Of a DNA stretch of 7,544 nucleotides, positions 1-7,155 are shown piece after piece. A model generated the notes under the pieces. The model had not been told where the DNA came from, searched no databases, and was given only the letters and a program-made list of their open reading frames with translations. This DNA comes from an uncultured Burkholderiales bacterium (GTDB lineage: Bacteria; Pseudomonadota; Gammaproteobacteria; Burkholderiales; Burkholderiaceae_E). Made by a program: the position numbers and the translations under genes. The first letter of the stretch is position 1, and each line of letters opens with the position of its first letter. The stretch spans positions 1 through 7,544 of the forward strand of contig CAIXXI010000461.1 in NCBI GenBank assembly GCA_903923345.1. Direction: 5' to 3'.

Positions 1-837
1 ATCGGCCAGTGACGAACCGCCGCCGGCTTGCGCCAGCAGAAACAGGATCTCGCGCAGCATGCGGTCATCGCCCGGCACAGCACCCGGCAACATCACCGAC
101 TTGCGTAGCTGTTGCTGGATTCGCGCGACCTGGCGCTTGGCATACAGATCAGCCGGCAGCGCGTTCGAGCGCAATGCATCGATGAAGGCGGTGGCCGCAC
201 GCCAATACGCCTGCGAGGCAGGCTCGGCCTGCGCCGACTGCATCCGCATCGCGGTCGATTGCATGGCCTGCAGCGCCGCACCATCCTGGGCATTGCGAAG
301 GAATCCGAGCAGCCCCCGCTCGAAGGTGGCCTGCACCTGTGCGGCTTCATCGCGGCCCAGCGGCTGCGCGGGGCTTTGAGACGCTGAGGGCTCGACAGCC
401 GACAGATCGGGCAGGTACAGATCGGCCGGTTCGACCCGATCGATGCCCTGCGCAGACATCAATTCACGGTAGTGCGAAAACAGCGCGACGGGTGAGTCGC
501 CTGACCCGGCCGCGACGCCCTCAAGATAGTCCAGGGTCGCTGCAAAGGTCCGCAGCAGCAGCGCGAGCATCTCGGTGCTGAACGGGCGTTCGCCGCGCTC
601 GACCTGGGCCAGCAGTGATTCGCTGCGCTGAACCAGCACCGCAACGCCCTCGAGCCCGACGAATTTCAGTGCGCCCTGCGACTGATGCAGCCAGCCACAG
701 GCCTCTCTAATCCGCGCCACATCGCTGCCGGCCTCGCCCAGATGCGCTTCAAGCGCAGCACGGGCCCGTGCCATTGACTCGCGGATTTCGCCCAGACACC
801 AGGCCAGGGAGGTCAGATCAATCGACGCAAGGCTCAT
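1..837 (-). CDS. chpA: ChpA (PilL) hybrid chemosensory histidine kinase, N-terminal part (truncated by window edge)
   Basis: These are the first 279 codons of the cytoplasmic CheA-like kinase of the Pil-Chp type IV pilus system; the rest lies beyond the left edge. The frame stays open from the ATG at 837 to base 1. The N-terminus (residues 11-31, LAWCLGEIRESMARARAALEA in outline) resembles the start of P. aeruginosa ChpA. An Hpt-like helix follows with His51-Gln-Ser-Gln54-Gly55, where the usual Hpt Lys is Gln. Residues about 165-250 carry a second helical segment with the ChpA-style pattern of a YW motif, a short helix and an RIQQQLRKS-like basic end. The kinase core, CheW and receiver domains expected in full-length ChpA are not visible. 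The ATG overlaps the pilJ stop in an ATGA arrangement, so translational coupling is likely. No SD was needed to choose the start. Identification rests on family resemblance from memory plus the operon position after pilJ. Confidence 0.88.
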   Translation of the reverse strand, partial: MSLASIDLTSLAWCLGEIRESMARARAALEAHLGEAGSDVARIREACGWLHQSQGALKFVGLEGVAVLVQRSESLLAQVERGERPFSTEMLALLLRTFAATLDYLEGVAAGSGDSPVALFSHYRELMSAQGIDRVEPADLYLPDLSAVEPSASQSPAQPLGRDEAAQVQATFERGLLGFLRNAQDGAALQAMQSTAMRMQSAQAEPASQAYWRAATAFIDALRSNALPADLYAKRQVARIQQQLRKSVMLPGAVPGDDRMLREILFLLAQAGGGSSLAD

Positions 838-3137
838 GGGGACACCCTGAAACGGGAGACCGACAGCTGCAACTCGCGCGCCAGCGTGGCGAGTTGAAGG
901 ATCGAGGCCGCGGTCTGCTGCGTGCCCTGCCCGGTCTGCTCGGTGAATTGAAGGATTCGGCCAATGCTGCGCGCGACCTCGCCGGCTGAATCGGCCTGCG
1001 TCGACGTCGTGTGTGCGATGCCCTCGATGAGTTCGGCAAGATGGCGAGAAACCCGGCCGATTTCATCGAGCGCATTGCCGGTGTCATCGGACAGGCGGGT
1101 GCCGGCCACCACGCCCTGGGTGCTGCGTTCCATCGCAGCCACCGCATCCTGCGTGTCGATCTGGATCGTGCGGATCAGGCCGGCAATCTGGCGGGTGGCC
1201 TGGGCACTGCGCTCGGCCAGCCGCTGCACTTCTTCGGCGACCATTGTGAAACCACGGCCTGCTTCACCGGCCGAAGCGGCCTGGATTGCGGCGTTCAGCG
1301 CCAGCACATTGGTCTGTTCGGTGATATCCGAAATCAATTCGACGATCTCGCCGATCTCCTGTGAAGACTCGCCCAGCCGCTTGATGCGCTTGGCGGTTTC
1401 CTGAATGTGGTCCCGAATGCCATCCATACCGGCAATCGCCTTTTCAACAGCCTGGCGTCCCTGCTCTGCGGCAGCCAGGGACTGGCGTGCAACCAGCGCC
1501 GACTCAGAGGCATGGGCGGTGACGTCCTGAATCTGATTGGCCATGTACAGCACTGACTCGCCGGTCTGGCGGATCTGCGTGGACTGCTGCTGCATCGTGG
1601 CCTGCAGATCGGCTGAGATCGTCTGGGCACGGGTCGAGGCGTCATTGACCAGCCCGGCGGTGGCATTGACTCGCGCCACCAGATTGCGCAATTCCTCGAC
1701 GGTGTAATTCACGGAATCTGCGATCGCACCGGTGATGTCTTCCGACACGGTGGCCTGCACGGTGAGATTGCCGTCAGCGACATCCTGAAGCTCGTTCATC
1801 AGTCGCAAAATGGCTGCCTGGTTCTGGTCATTGGTGCGCTTGGCTTCTTTCTCGAGCCGCTCGGCCTGCACGCGTTGCGCATCGGCCTCGCGGGCCCGGC
1901 GTGCGACGTCCTGGAAATAGACCAATCCCATGCCGAGCACCGAGATCGCCGAAATCGCCAGCAACACCGCGGTGGCTATGCGCATCCATGACGTGCCGGT
2001 CTGTGCATCCAGCAGGTAGGCATTGAGCTCTTCCAGTGCGATCCGAAGCGGCTCGTTGTCGCCCGACAGGCGCTGTTCAGCGGCACGCGCGGCCTGAAGC
2101 CCCGGCAGACTCTCCACCAGTGAGGCCAGCGGGACACTGAGCCTTGAATACGCCGATTTGATTTCCAGCAGACGGGTGCGCGTCTCGACATCACGCGGCG
2201 CACCCGAGCGGCGTGCTTCCAGTGCATTCAGCAAGGAATCAAGCGCTGCGGCAAACGACGCCGCATCGCTGCGCAAGGCCAGTGCGCGCTCGGAAGTCGG
2301 CCCGGCGAGTTGGGTCAGCTGGATCACTTCGCGGGCCATGCGTTCACTGACCGCGAACAGGCGCGCGGCTGCAAGCGATTCCGAAGCCGGTGTGCCCGGC
2401 CCACTCAGCAGCTGCGAGACCTGTTCGGCGCGATCGGCCAGGGCGGGCAGTTCGCTCATCAAGCGGGCCATTGCACCGGCATTGCGCGCCAGCAATGCCT
2501 GCTGGCCGAGCAGTTGTTGAGCCGATCGTTCGGTGCTCAACCACAGGTCCTCGACATTCCTGAGCCTGGGAGCGAGCGATTCATCGACCGGCTCCATGCG
2601 CCGATCAAAGACCATACCGCCCGATTTCAGCAGGGCCACCGAATCGGCCAGCCGCTTGCGGCTCTCGCCGAAATGACGCAAGGCGTCGGGCTGACCACGG
2701 GCTGCTGCCGGCGCCACACGCGCCAGTCGCTGCGAATGCATCAGAGAATCACCAAGCAGGCGATTCTGCATGCCCAGTGACAGGGTGTTATTCGTGTCCA
2801 GCCAGATGCACACGCCTGCCAGCAACAGACTGAGCGCCAGCAGCGGAAACAGGATGGCGAGCTGACGCCGCAAGGGCAGGTGCCCGATGAACGGGACGGT
2901 GAGCCGGCCACTGGGCATCGCAGGCTTTGACGCCGGACTCGCGGGCTGCTGCTGCTGCGGCGGCGCTTCGGTGCGACTCGCGCCGGACGGCTGGATCAAT
3001 TGACCCGGCACCGCCGATCGCAGCGCGACCGGCGTCATGGAGGTCGGTCCATCGATGATCGCGGTGTCCGGATGCTGCGGACCGGATGCGCGCGCGCCCG
3101 AACCGAGGGGCAGCAGGCGTGACAGATTCAGTCGCAT
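834..3137 (-). CDS. pilJ: PilJ, type IV pilus methyl-accepting chemotaxis protein
   Basis: Inner-membrane chemoreceptor of the Pil-Chp system (767 residues), which signals through PilI to ChpA. Visible order: a hydrophilic, Pro/Gln/Ala-rich tail (residues 1-90, with a QQQQ run near 61-64); TM1 about 93-113; a helical periplasmic PilJ-type sensor region (about 114-383, family PF13675), including NRLLGDSLMHSQRLAR; TM2 about 386-409; a HAMP-like linker to about 490; and an MCP signalling domain with its conserved hairpin tip at about 602-640 (ITEQTNVLALNAAIQAAS, then AGEAGRGF). The tip closely follows other PilJ proteins, including Gln619 where most MCPs have Glu. There is no C-terminal NWETF-type tether. 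The start at 3137 lies 26 bases after pilI but has no clear Shine-Dalgarno sequence. In-frame ATGs at 3038 (codon 34) and 2918 (codon 74) are alternatives, and the latter gives a tail of ordinary PilJ length. The stop overlaps chpA by 4 bases. Confidence 0.95.
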   Translation of the reverse strand: MRLNLSRLLPLGSGARASGPQHPDTAIIDGPTSMTPVALRSAVPGQLIQPSGASRTEAPPQQQQPASPASKPAMPSGRLTVPFIGHLPLRRQLAILFPLLALSLLLAGVCIWLDTNNTLSLGMQNRLLGDSLMHSQRLARVAPAAARGQPDALRHFGESRKRLADSVALLKSGGMVFDRRMEPVDESLAPRLRNVEDLWLSTERSAQQLLGQQALLARNAGAMARLMSELPALADRAEQVSQLLSGPGTPASESLAAARLFAVSERMAREVIQLTQLAGPTSERALALRSDAASFAAALDSLLNALEARRSGAPRDVETRTRLLEIKSAYSRLSVPLASLVESLPGLQAARAAEQRLSGDNEPLRIALEELNAYLLDAQTGTSWMRIATAVLLAISAISVLGMGLVYFQDVARRAREADAQRVQAERLEKEAKRTNDQNQAAILRLMNELQDVADGNLTVQATVSEDITGAIADSVNYTVEELRNLVARVNATAGLVNDASTRAQTISADLQATMQQQSTQIRQTGESVLYMANQIQDVTAHASESALVARQSLAAAEQGRQAVEKAIAGMDGIRDHIQETAKRIKRLGESSQEIGEIVELISDITEQTNVLALNAAIQAASAGEAGRGFTMVAEEVQRLAERSAQATRQIAGLIRTIQIDTQDAVAAMERSTQGVVAGTRLSDDTGNALDEIGRVSRHLAELIEGIAHTTSTQADSAGEVARSIGRILQFTEQTGQGTQQTAASILQLATLARELQLSVSRFRVSP

Positions 3138-3163
3138 GGGCAGTGAGGGGCTCGCACAGCGCT

Positions 3164-3706
3164 TCAGCGCCCCGCCATCAGGAAATCGCTGCCGGCGGCC
3201 AGGCGCGCCAGGTCGAGTTCGTGCCAGCGCTGACCCTCAGCATCAATGAATGCCCGACCCACCCAGAGCGCCGTGCCCATGCCGTGCCCGCCCGGTTCGA
3301 CCGGCTCGGCCTCGTGCATCGCGGCCACATTGCGCAATCCGAACATGCGGGTGACCAGAATGGCAGCATTAAAATTCAGTCGGGTTGCCAGAGCGAGCAG
3401 TCGGGACTCCTTGCCCGGCTCGGTTCGACCCGTGCCAGCAAAGCGGCGCAGATCGACCACGGTGTACAGGGCACCGCGCAGGTTGACCAAACCCAGCAGC
3501 CACTCCTGGGTGAGCGGCACGGGTGCGATCACATCCGGCACCGGCACGATCTCGCCGGCCTGCGAGAGTTCAACCAGCCAGCGCTGCTCACCGATCATCA
3601 AGCCGAGACGAGCGTCCGATGATGCGGGCTCACTCGCCGCACCCGGCAGGCCTGCGCCGGCGCGTTGCGGCGCATCGTCACCCTCTGCTGGCGTCGAATG
3701 AAACAT
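3164..3706 (-). CDS. pilI: PilI, CheW-like adaptor of the Pil-Chp system
   Basis: Cytoplasmic scaffold protein of 180 residues that links the receptor PilJ to the kinase ChpA. After a low-complexity Ala/Gly/Ser/Pro N-terminus (about 1-32), a CheW-type domain (PF01584) runs to about residue 170. Its hallmark is the segment at 69-89 (WLLGLVNLRG followed by VVDLRRF), the usual CheW beta-strand pair with the Asn-Leu-Arg-Gly turn. A second conserved block, ILVTRMFGLRNV, lies at about 116-127. The gene begins 12 bases after the pilH stop. A purine-rich AGAGG lies about 8 bases before the ATG and overlaps the pilH stop codon, which supports this start and co-translation with pilH. The assignment as PilI rather than ChpC comes from its place between pilH and pilJ, which is the canonical order. 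Confidence 0.93.
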   Translation of the reverse strand: MFHSTPAEGDDAPQRAGAGLPGAASEPASSDARLGLMIGEQRWLVELSQAGEIVPVPDVIAPVPLTQEWLLGLVNLRGALYTVVDLRRFAGTGRTEPGKESRLLALATRLNFNAAILVTRMFGLRNVAAMHEAEPVEPGGHGMGTALWVGRAFIDAEGQRWHELDLARLAAGSDFLMAGR

Positions 3707-3718
3707 CCCGGTGGCCTC

Positions 3719-4120
3719 TCAGTGCACCAGATCGGCGATCTTGGCCAGCAATTCTTCGACATCGACTGGCTTGATCACATAACCGCGGGCGCCCTGGCGC
3801 ATGCCCCAGATGCGGTCTGTATCGGCGGACTTGCTGGTGCACAGGATAATCGGAATCGACTGCGTTTCCGGGTCTCGGCCCAGGGCGCGGGTCACCTGGA
3901 ACCCATTTGCACCCGGCATGACCACATCCATGACGACCAGCACCGGCCGCTCGTGGCGGATGCGCGCAATGGCTTCAGCGCCGTTTTCTGCAGTCACCAC
4001 CGAGTAGCCTTTTCGGGAAAGCAGGTCAACGAGGAAATGGCGCTCGGTCGGCGAGTCGTCGACCACCATGATCTTGCGGGCGCCCAACGGTGCGGTCGGT
4101 GTCGATTCGGGCAGGCTCAT
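3719..4120 (-). CDS. pilH: PilH, CheY-like response regulator of twitching motility
   Basis: Single-domain receiver protein (133 residues, PF00072) with no output domain. In P. aeruginosa, PilH is one of two CheY-like partners of ChpA and is associated with retraction or phosphate-sink behaviour. Visible active-site residues are the acidic pair Asp21-Asp22 in VVDDSPTE, the phosphoacceptor Asp65 in VVMDVVMPGANGF, Thr95 in LCTSK and Lys117 in VIKPVD. The stretch TDRIWGMRQGARGY is distinctive of PilH rather than PilG. Residues 1-14 are a short hydrophilic extension before the first strand. No later Met gives a plausible start, and no obvious Shine-Dalgarno sequence precedes the ATG. It lies 39 bases after pilG and 12 bases before pilI on the same strand, so it is almost certainly within the same operon. 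Confidence 0.95.
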   Translation of the reverse strand: MSLPESTPTAPLGARKIMVVDDSPTERHFLVDLLSRKGYSVVTAENGAEAIARIRHERPVLVVMDVVMPGANGFQVTRALGRDPETQSIPIILCTSKSADTDRIWGMRQGARGYVIKPVDVEELLAKIADLVH

Positions 4121-4159
4121 CGGGCGGGTGCAGCCAGAAAGGTTGAAGAACGGCGAGGC

Positions 4160-4573
4160 TCAGGCGCCCACTGGGCGGCGGGCATGTCGGGCCACACACT
4201 GCAGCAGACTGTCTTTGGAAAAGGGCTTGGTCAGATACTCCTCGCACCCGACCATGCGACCGCGCGCCCGATCGAACAGGCCGTCCTTGCTCGACAGCAT
4301 GACCACTGGAGTGGCATGAAGCCGCGGGCTTTTCTTGATCAGCGCACAGGCCTGATAGCCATCAAGCCTGGGCATCAGCACATCGCAGAACACCAGGTCG
4401 GGTTCGTGGTCGGCCACCTTGGCCAGCGCGTCAAAGCCATCGCTGGCCAGAACCACGGTGCAACCGGCCTGCGACAGGAAGATCTCCGCGCTGCGCCGGA
4501 TCGTGTTGCTGTCATCGATCACCATGACCTTGAGGCCGGCGATCGAATCAGAGGGGTTCAGAGAGTTGGGCAC
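4160..4573 (-). CDS. pilG: PilG, CheY-like response regulator of twitching motility
   Basis: Single-domain receiver protein of 137 residues. In P. aeruginosa, PilG is the ChpA target that promotes pilus extension and cAMP production and interacts with the polar hub. Visible active-site residues are Asp20-Asp21 in VIDDSNTIRR, the phosphoacceptor Asp64 in FCDVLMPRLDGY, Ser94 in MLSSKDGLFD and Lys116 in YLTKPFS. The blocks GLKVMVIDDS, DGFDALAK, PRLDGYQ and SSKDGLFD match PilG closely. The start codon is GTG at 4573, preceded by a purine-rich AAGGCGAG stretch. No ATG lies upstream of the receiver fold, and the next Met (17) is inside the first strand. The gene begins 48 bases after the rubredoxin stop with no terminator between them, so it may be co-transcribed with rubredoxin. 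In P. aeruginosa the upstream neighbour is gshB instead. Confidence 0.95.
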   Translation of the reverse strand: MPNSLNPSDSIAGLKVMVIDDSNTIRRSAEIFLSQAGCTVVLASDGFDALAKVADHEPDLVFCDVLMPRLDGYQACALIKKSPRLHATPVVMLSSKDGLFDRARGRMVGCEEYLTKPFSKDSLLQCVARHARRPVGA

Positions 4574-4621
4574 CGGGTGCTCGCCTTCGAGATCTGTTCA
4601 GGAAGTGAGCGGGCACGACAC

Positions 4622-4804
4622 TCAGAGTTCAACCATCTCGAAGTCTTCCTTGCGTGCCCCGCATTCCGGACAGGTCCAGTTCATCGGGACGTCTTCCCAG
4701 CGCGTTCCTGCCGGGATGCCTTCGTCCGGAACGCCGACGGTTTCGTCGTAGATCCAGCCGCAAATCAGGCACATGAAAGTTCGATTCGTCGCTTGCTCAC
4801 TCAT
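4622..4804 (-). CDS. Rubredoxin
   Basis: Small cytoplasmic iron-sulfur electron carrier (PF00301). With the ATG at 4804 it has 60 residues. One iron would be held by the four cysteines of two CxxC motifs: Cys12/Cys15 in MCLICGWIYDE and Cys45/Cys48 in WTCPECG. The aromatic core (Trp17, Tyr19, Trp36, Trp43), the GIPAGTRWEDVP segment and the C-terminal KEDFEMVEL are all typical, so the protein looks complete and functional. An in-frame ATG at 4825 would add seven residues (MDLDGHS). Neither start has a clear Shine-Dalgarno sequence, and 4804 gives the more usual family length. It is divergent from thiE and lies immediately upstream of pilG. Its redox partner cannot be inferred from this window. 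Confidence 0.93.
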   Translation of the reverse strand: MSEQATNRTFMCLICGWIYDETVGVPDEGIPAGTRWEDVPMNWTCPECGARKEDFEMVEL

Positions 4805-4867
4805 GCTGTGTCCGTCGAGGTCCATTAGAAGGGGAGTGGGCGCATGTTACCTTCTCGTCCCGATGAG

Positions 4868-4900
4868 GCCCGCCGTTCCGCCGACGGGCGGGCCGCCCGC
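4868..4900. repeat. GC-rich overlapping inverted repeats upstream of thiE
   Basis: On the plus strand, GCCCGCCGT at 4868-4876 pairs with ACGGGCGGGC at 4884-4893. This gives nine pairs with one bulged G and a 7-base loop. The right arm also overlaps a second hairpin, GCGGG at 4888-4892 with CCCGC at 4896-4900 and a 3-base loop, so the two folds exclude each other. They lie 22-54 bases before the proposed thiE ATG and could sit in its 5' leader or in the promoter shared with rubredoxin. In GC-rich DNA such pairing can arise by chance, and no U-tract follows. I see no TPP riboswitch core here. Confidence 0.35.
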
Positions 4901-4921
4901 ATCCGTTCATCATCCGGACAT

Positions 4922-5572
4922 ATGACCCACACCCTGCGCGGCCTGTACGCAATCACACCCGACGATACCGACACGCAGAGGCTGTGCGCACTCGTGGCCA
5001 AGGCCCTCGAAGGCGGTATCGATGCCCTGCAGTTTAGAGTCAAGGGCGGCTCAGCAACCGCCCGGCTGGCACAGGCGCAGGCGGTCAAGCGACTGACCGA
5101 TGCAGCCGGCGTCCCGCTGATCGTCAATGACGATGTGGCCCTGGCCTGTGCCATCGATGCACAGGGCGTACACATCGGCCGCGATGACGGTGACCCGGCC
5201 CTGGCCCGCGACCGCATCGGACCGAACAAATGGCTCGGTGTGTCGTGCTACGACGATATCCGACGGGCACAGGCGGTGATCGGCATTGCCGACCATGTCG
5301 GATTCGGCAGCGTCTTTGCTTCGCCAACCAAGCCTCAGGCCGTGCGTGCACCCTTGTCATTGTTTGCGCAGGCGCGCGATCTCGGGCTTTGCAGCGTGGC
5401 CATCGGCGGCATCGATCGCCACAATGCTGCGCAGCCGATCGAAGCCGGTGCTCAGGCAGTGGCGGTGATCACCGATATTTTTGCTGACCCGGATCCTGCC
5501 GCTGCAGCCCGCAGCTTGCGGCAGATCGTTCACGAGGCGCTGCGCCGCACGGAAAACGCTGGCGGGGCTTAG
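4922..5572 (+). CDS. thiE: ThiE, thiamine phosphate synthase
   Basis: Cytoplasmic TIM-barrel enzyme of vitamin B1 synthesis (PF02581, TMP-TENI). It joins HMP pyrophosphate and the thiazole phosphate to give thiamine monophosphate. With the ATG at 4922 it has 216 residues, the usual family length. Recognisable blocks are LYAITPD (8-14), QFRVKGG (37-43, with Arg39 and Lys41 that usually contact pyrophosphate), VNDD (68-71), GVHIGRDD (82-89), the flexible loop with GFGSVFASPTK (127-137) and AIGGI (160-164). The third residue of the QxRxK motif is Val40, where Asp or Glu is common. An upstream ATG at 4844 would add 26 residues rich in Arg, Ser and Ala that match nothing in the family, so I prefer 4922 although its Shine-Dalgarno is weak (GGA just upstream). 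It is the only plus-strand gene, divergent from rubredoxin and convergent with the tfpX-like gene after 34 bases. Confidence 0.94.
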   Translation: MTHTLRGLYAITPDDTDTQRLCALVAKALEGGIDALQFRVKGGSATARLAQAQAVKRLTDAAGVPLIVNDDVALACAIDAQGVHIGRDDGDPALARDRIGPNKWLGVSCYDDIRRAQAVIGIADHVGFGSVFASPTKPQAVRAPLSLFAQARDLGLCSVAIGGIDRHNAAQPIEAGAQAVAVITDIFADPDPAAAARSLRQIVHEALRRTENAGGA

Positions 5573-5606
5573 GTCAGACTGACCCGCGCCCTGCAACGGG
5601 CATTGG

Positions 5607-6494
5607 CTACCAGGGCGTCAGCGACAACACCTTCAAGACCTCACCTGAGGGCAGGCCGATCAGCACGGCGCCATCTCGGGCGGGCGCACGCAAGGGCAGG
5701 TAGCGCACCTGATCCTCGGGCAGGCCGGTGGCAGCGATGGCCGCATCGATTTCGCCAGCGCGCTGCGGGTTGAGCGAGCGCAGCCGGGCGATCGGCAGGG
5801 CGCGGGGCAACGAGGCAGCAGCCTCCTTGCCGTAATCGACATACAGCTTGGGATGATGCTGAACATCGCGGCCGCTCTCGACGGCCTCAAACAGGACGGC
5901 ATTGCGCTCCTGTTGTGACTCGGGCATCCGGGCAGCCACCCAGCGCGGCCCGAAGGGGTCCAGTGTGGCCAGCGGATTGGAACGCGCTTCACGGCGCGCC
6001 TGCGGCAACAATTCGGACGGTGCCACCACCTCGAAGCGGTCCTTGACCAGCACCACGAAGGCGGGTCGCCCCTGATGAACCGTGTGCAGTCCATACCCCA
6101 GTGCCCCCAACTGCAGGGCTGCGATGGTCGCGAGGTCAAGCGACAGATTGCGCTTGCGGCGGTCAAATACGATCAGCGTGAACAGCGGACCCAGCGCCAC
6201 ATCGACGCCGAGCATGATCAGCAAAATGGAGTCGACCCCGTGCAGGCGGGTCATCGGCTCGGGATACCAGGCGAGGAGGACCAGCGCCAGAACGGCGATT
6301 GCCACAATCGTGGACAGGGCGAGATGAACAGCCGCAGCGGTCAGTCGATCGCGAAGTCCGGGGCTCAAGGAAGGCCGGGGCGCTTTCGCAGACTTGGCGG
6401 CGGGACGGGGAGCAGCCTGCCTCAACGCGTGCGCGCGGCTCTCGGCAGCGCCTTGCGTTGCAGCGTCGACTTGAGGCAGTTCAGTGCGAAACAT
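5607..6494 (-). CDS. TfpX/TfpZ family type IV pilin accessory protein
   Basis: Predicted inner-membrane protein of 295 residues, placed directly downstream of pilA. Members of the TfpX/TfpZ family help assembly or stability of the specific pilin encoded beside them. The sequence shows a hydrophilic Ala/Pro/Lys-rich N-terminus (1-50) and three hydrophobic segments at about 52-75, 86-110 and 119-138, the second containing LIMLGVDVALGPLFTLIVFD. The family-like block PAFVVLVKDRFEVV follows at about 144-157, then a soluble C-terminal domain of about 140 residues. No clear Shine-Dalgarno precedes the ATG at 6494, so the N-terminal 40 or so residues are the least certain part. The 153 bases between pilA and this gene hold no convincing terminator or promoter, so co-transcription with pilA is plausible. 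Between X and Z I cannot choose, so no gene symbol is given. Confidence 0.85.
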   Translation of the reverse strand: MFRTELPQVDAATQGAAESRAHALRQAAPRPAAKSAKAPRPSLSPGLRDRLTAAAVHLALSTIVAIAVLALVLLAWYPEPMTRLHGVDSILLIMLGVDVALGPLFTLIVFDRRKRNLSLDLATIAALQLGALGYGLHTVHQGRPAFVVLVKDRFEVVAPSELLPQARREARSNPLATLDPFGPRWVAARMPESQQERNAVLFEAVESGRDVQHHPKLYVDYGKEAAASLPRALPIARLRSLNPQRAGEIDAAIAATGLPEDQVRYLPLRAPARDGAVLIGLPSGEVLKVLSLTPW

Positions 6495-6647
6495 GGCGTT
6501 GGGTTCAGCTTGACAGATTGGAAACGGTGTTCGATCGGGTGCACGAGATTCGAGGCAGTCTAGCCGTCAGGATCAGGCGCTGAAGCACTGAACCGACGTG
6601 CGGCCGAACGAAGCCCTGCAGACGTGAGATCACACAGTTGCGCGAGT

Positions 6648-7130
6648 TCAACGGCATTCGGCTGGCGCAAATTTCGCCAGCAAGGTGCCGGCCGTGCCGC
6701 CCTTGGATGAGCCGGCGGCATTGCAGTACCAGGCGATCTGGTTGGTGGGTACGACGCCTTGCGTCAGACCCGATGCGCCATCGCGCGGTGCCAGAATGAG
6801 CGTGCCATCGCCGGCGACCGGGCTCATCGTGACGACGATTTCACCGGCCGTGCTGACCGCGAGGTTGCTCACATTGCGAGTCCCTGGAAAGGCGGCGGTG
6901 CCGCCGACACCGGGCGTGCCGAGATTCAGCTGGCTGGCGTTGGCGGCGTTTTCGGCGACAGTCGTCTTCAGGCCCGAGGCGAGTTCCAGGCCCTCGCTGG
7001 CCCGAGCGCGAACTGCATAGTCCTGATACGCCGGCAAGGCGACCGCAGCGAGGATGCCGATGATGGCCACGACGATCATCAGTTCGATGAGGGTGAAGCC
7101 CGATTGGGTGCGGGTCTTGATGTGTTTCAT
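6648..7130 (-). CDS. pilA: Type IV major pilin PilA (complete)
   Basis: Structural subunit of the type IV pilus. The 160-residue precursor has an 11-residue basic leader ending in Gly11. PilD-type prepilin peptidase would cut between Gly11 and Phe12, leaving a 149-residue pilin with N-methylated Phe1 and the conserved Glu5. The hydrophobic N-terminal helix (FTLIELMIVVAIIGILAAVA) is followed by the typical LPAYQDYAVRARASEGL region (PF07963, PF00114). The C-terminal D-region is bounded by Cys136 and Cys159 and ends PAECR, with 22 residues between the cysteines and many Gly, Ser and Thr. An excellent ribosome site, GGAG at 7139-7136, lies 5 bases before the ATG. A terminator separates it from the upstream pilin, so it probably has its own promoter or depends on read-through. 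The TfpX/TfpZ-type gene follows. Whether this or the neighbouring pilin is the main subunit cannot be told from the sequence. Confidence 0.96.
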   Translation of the reverse strand: MKHIKTRTQSGFTLIELMIVVAIIGILAAVALPAYQDYAVRARASEGLELASGLKTTVAENAANASQLNLGTPGVGGTAAFPGTRNVSNLAVSTAGEIVVTMSPVAGDGTLILAPRDGASGLTQGVVPTNQIAWYCNAAGSSKGGTAGTLLAKFAPAECR

Positions 7131-7155
7131 GGTTTCTCCAGGTTCAAATGAATAA

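Noticed and set aside
3665..4828. A 387-codon open frame on the plus strand across pilI, pilH, pilG and rubredoxin
   Set aside because: It is antisense to four well-recognised genes, its translation resembles no family I know, and long antisense frames are expected from the codon bias of GC-rich genes.
4844..4921. Extended thiE start at 4844 adding 26 residues
   Set aside because: The added residues are Arg/Ser/Ala-rich, unlike any ThiE N-terminus, and overlap the GC-rich hairpins. The ATG at 4922 gives the normal length and begins just before the first strand.
4826..4921. Possible TPP riboswitch before thiE
   Set aside because: The conserved CUGAGA and ACC-UGAUC elements of the thi box are not present on either strand of the gap.
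5573..5606. Bidirectional terminator between convergent thiE and the tfpX-like gene
   Set aside because: Short pairs exist (GTCAG/CTGAC with a 1-base loop; GCCC/GGGC with a 6-base loop), but there is no T-tract on either side and the stems are too short to call.
2869..5701. The 13-base string CGCAAGGGCAGGT occurring in both pilJ (near 2870) and the tfpX-like gene (near 5690)
   Set aside because: Both copies encode Leu-Pro-Leu-Arg in frame on the minus strand with the preferred codons, so they reflect codon bias rather than a repeat element.
6075..6563. A 162-codon plus-strand open frame opposite the tfpX-like gene
   Set aside because: It lies almost wholly antisense to a gene with clear membrane segments and family motifs, and it has no recognisable domain or ribosome site.
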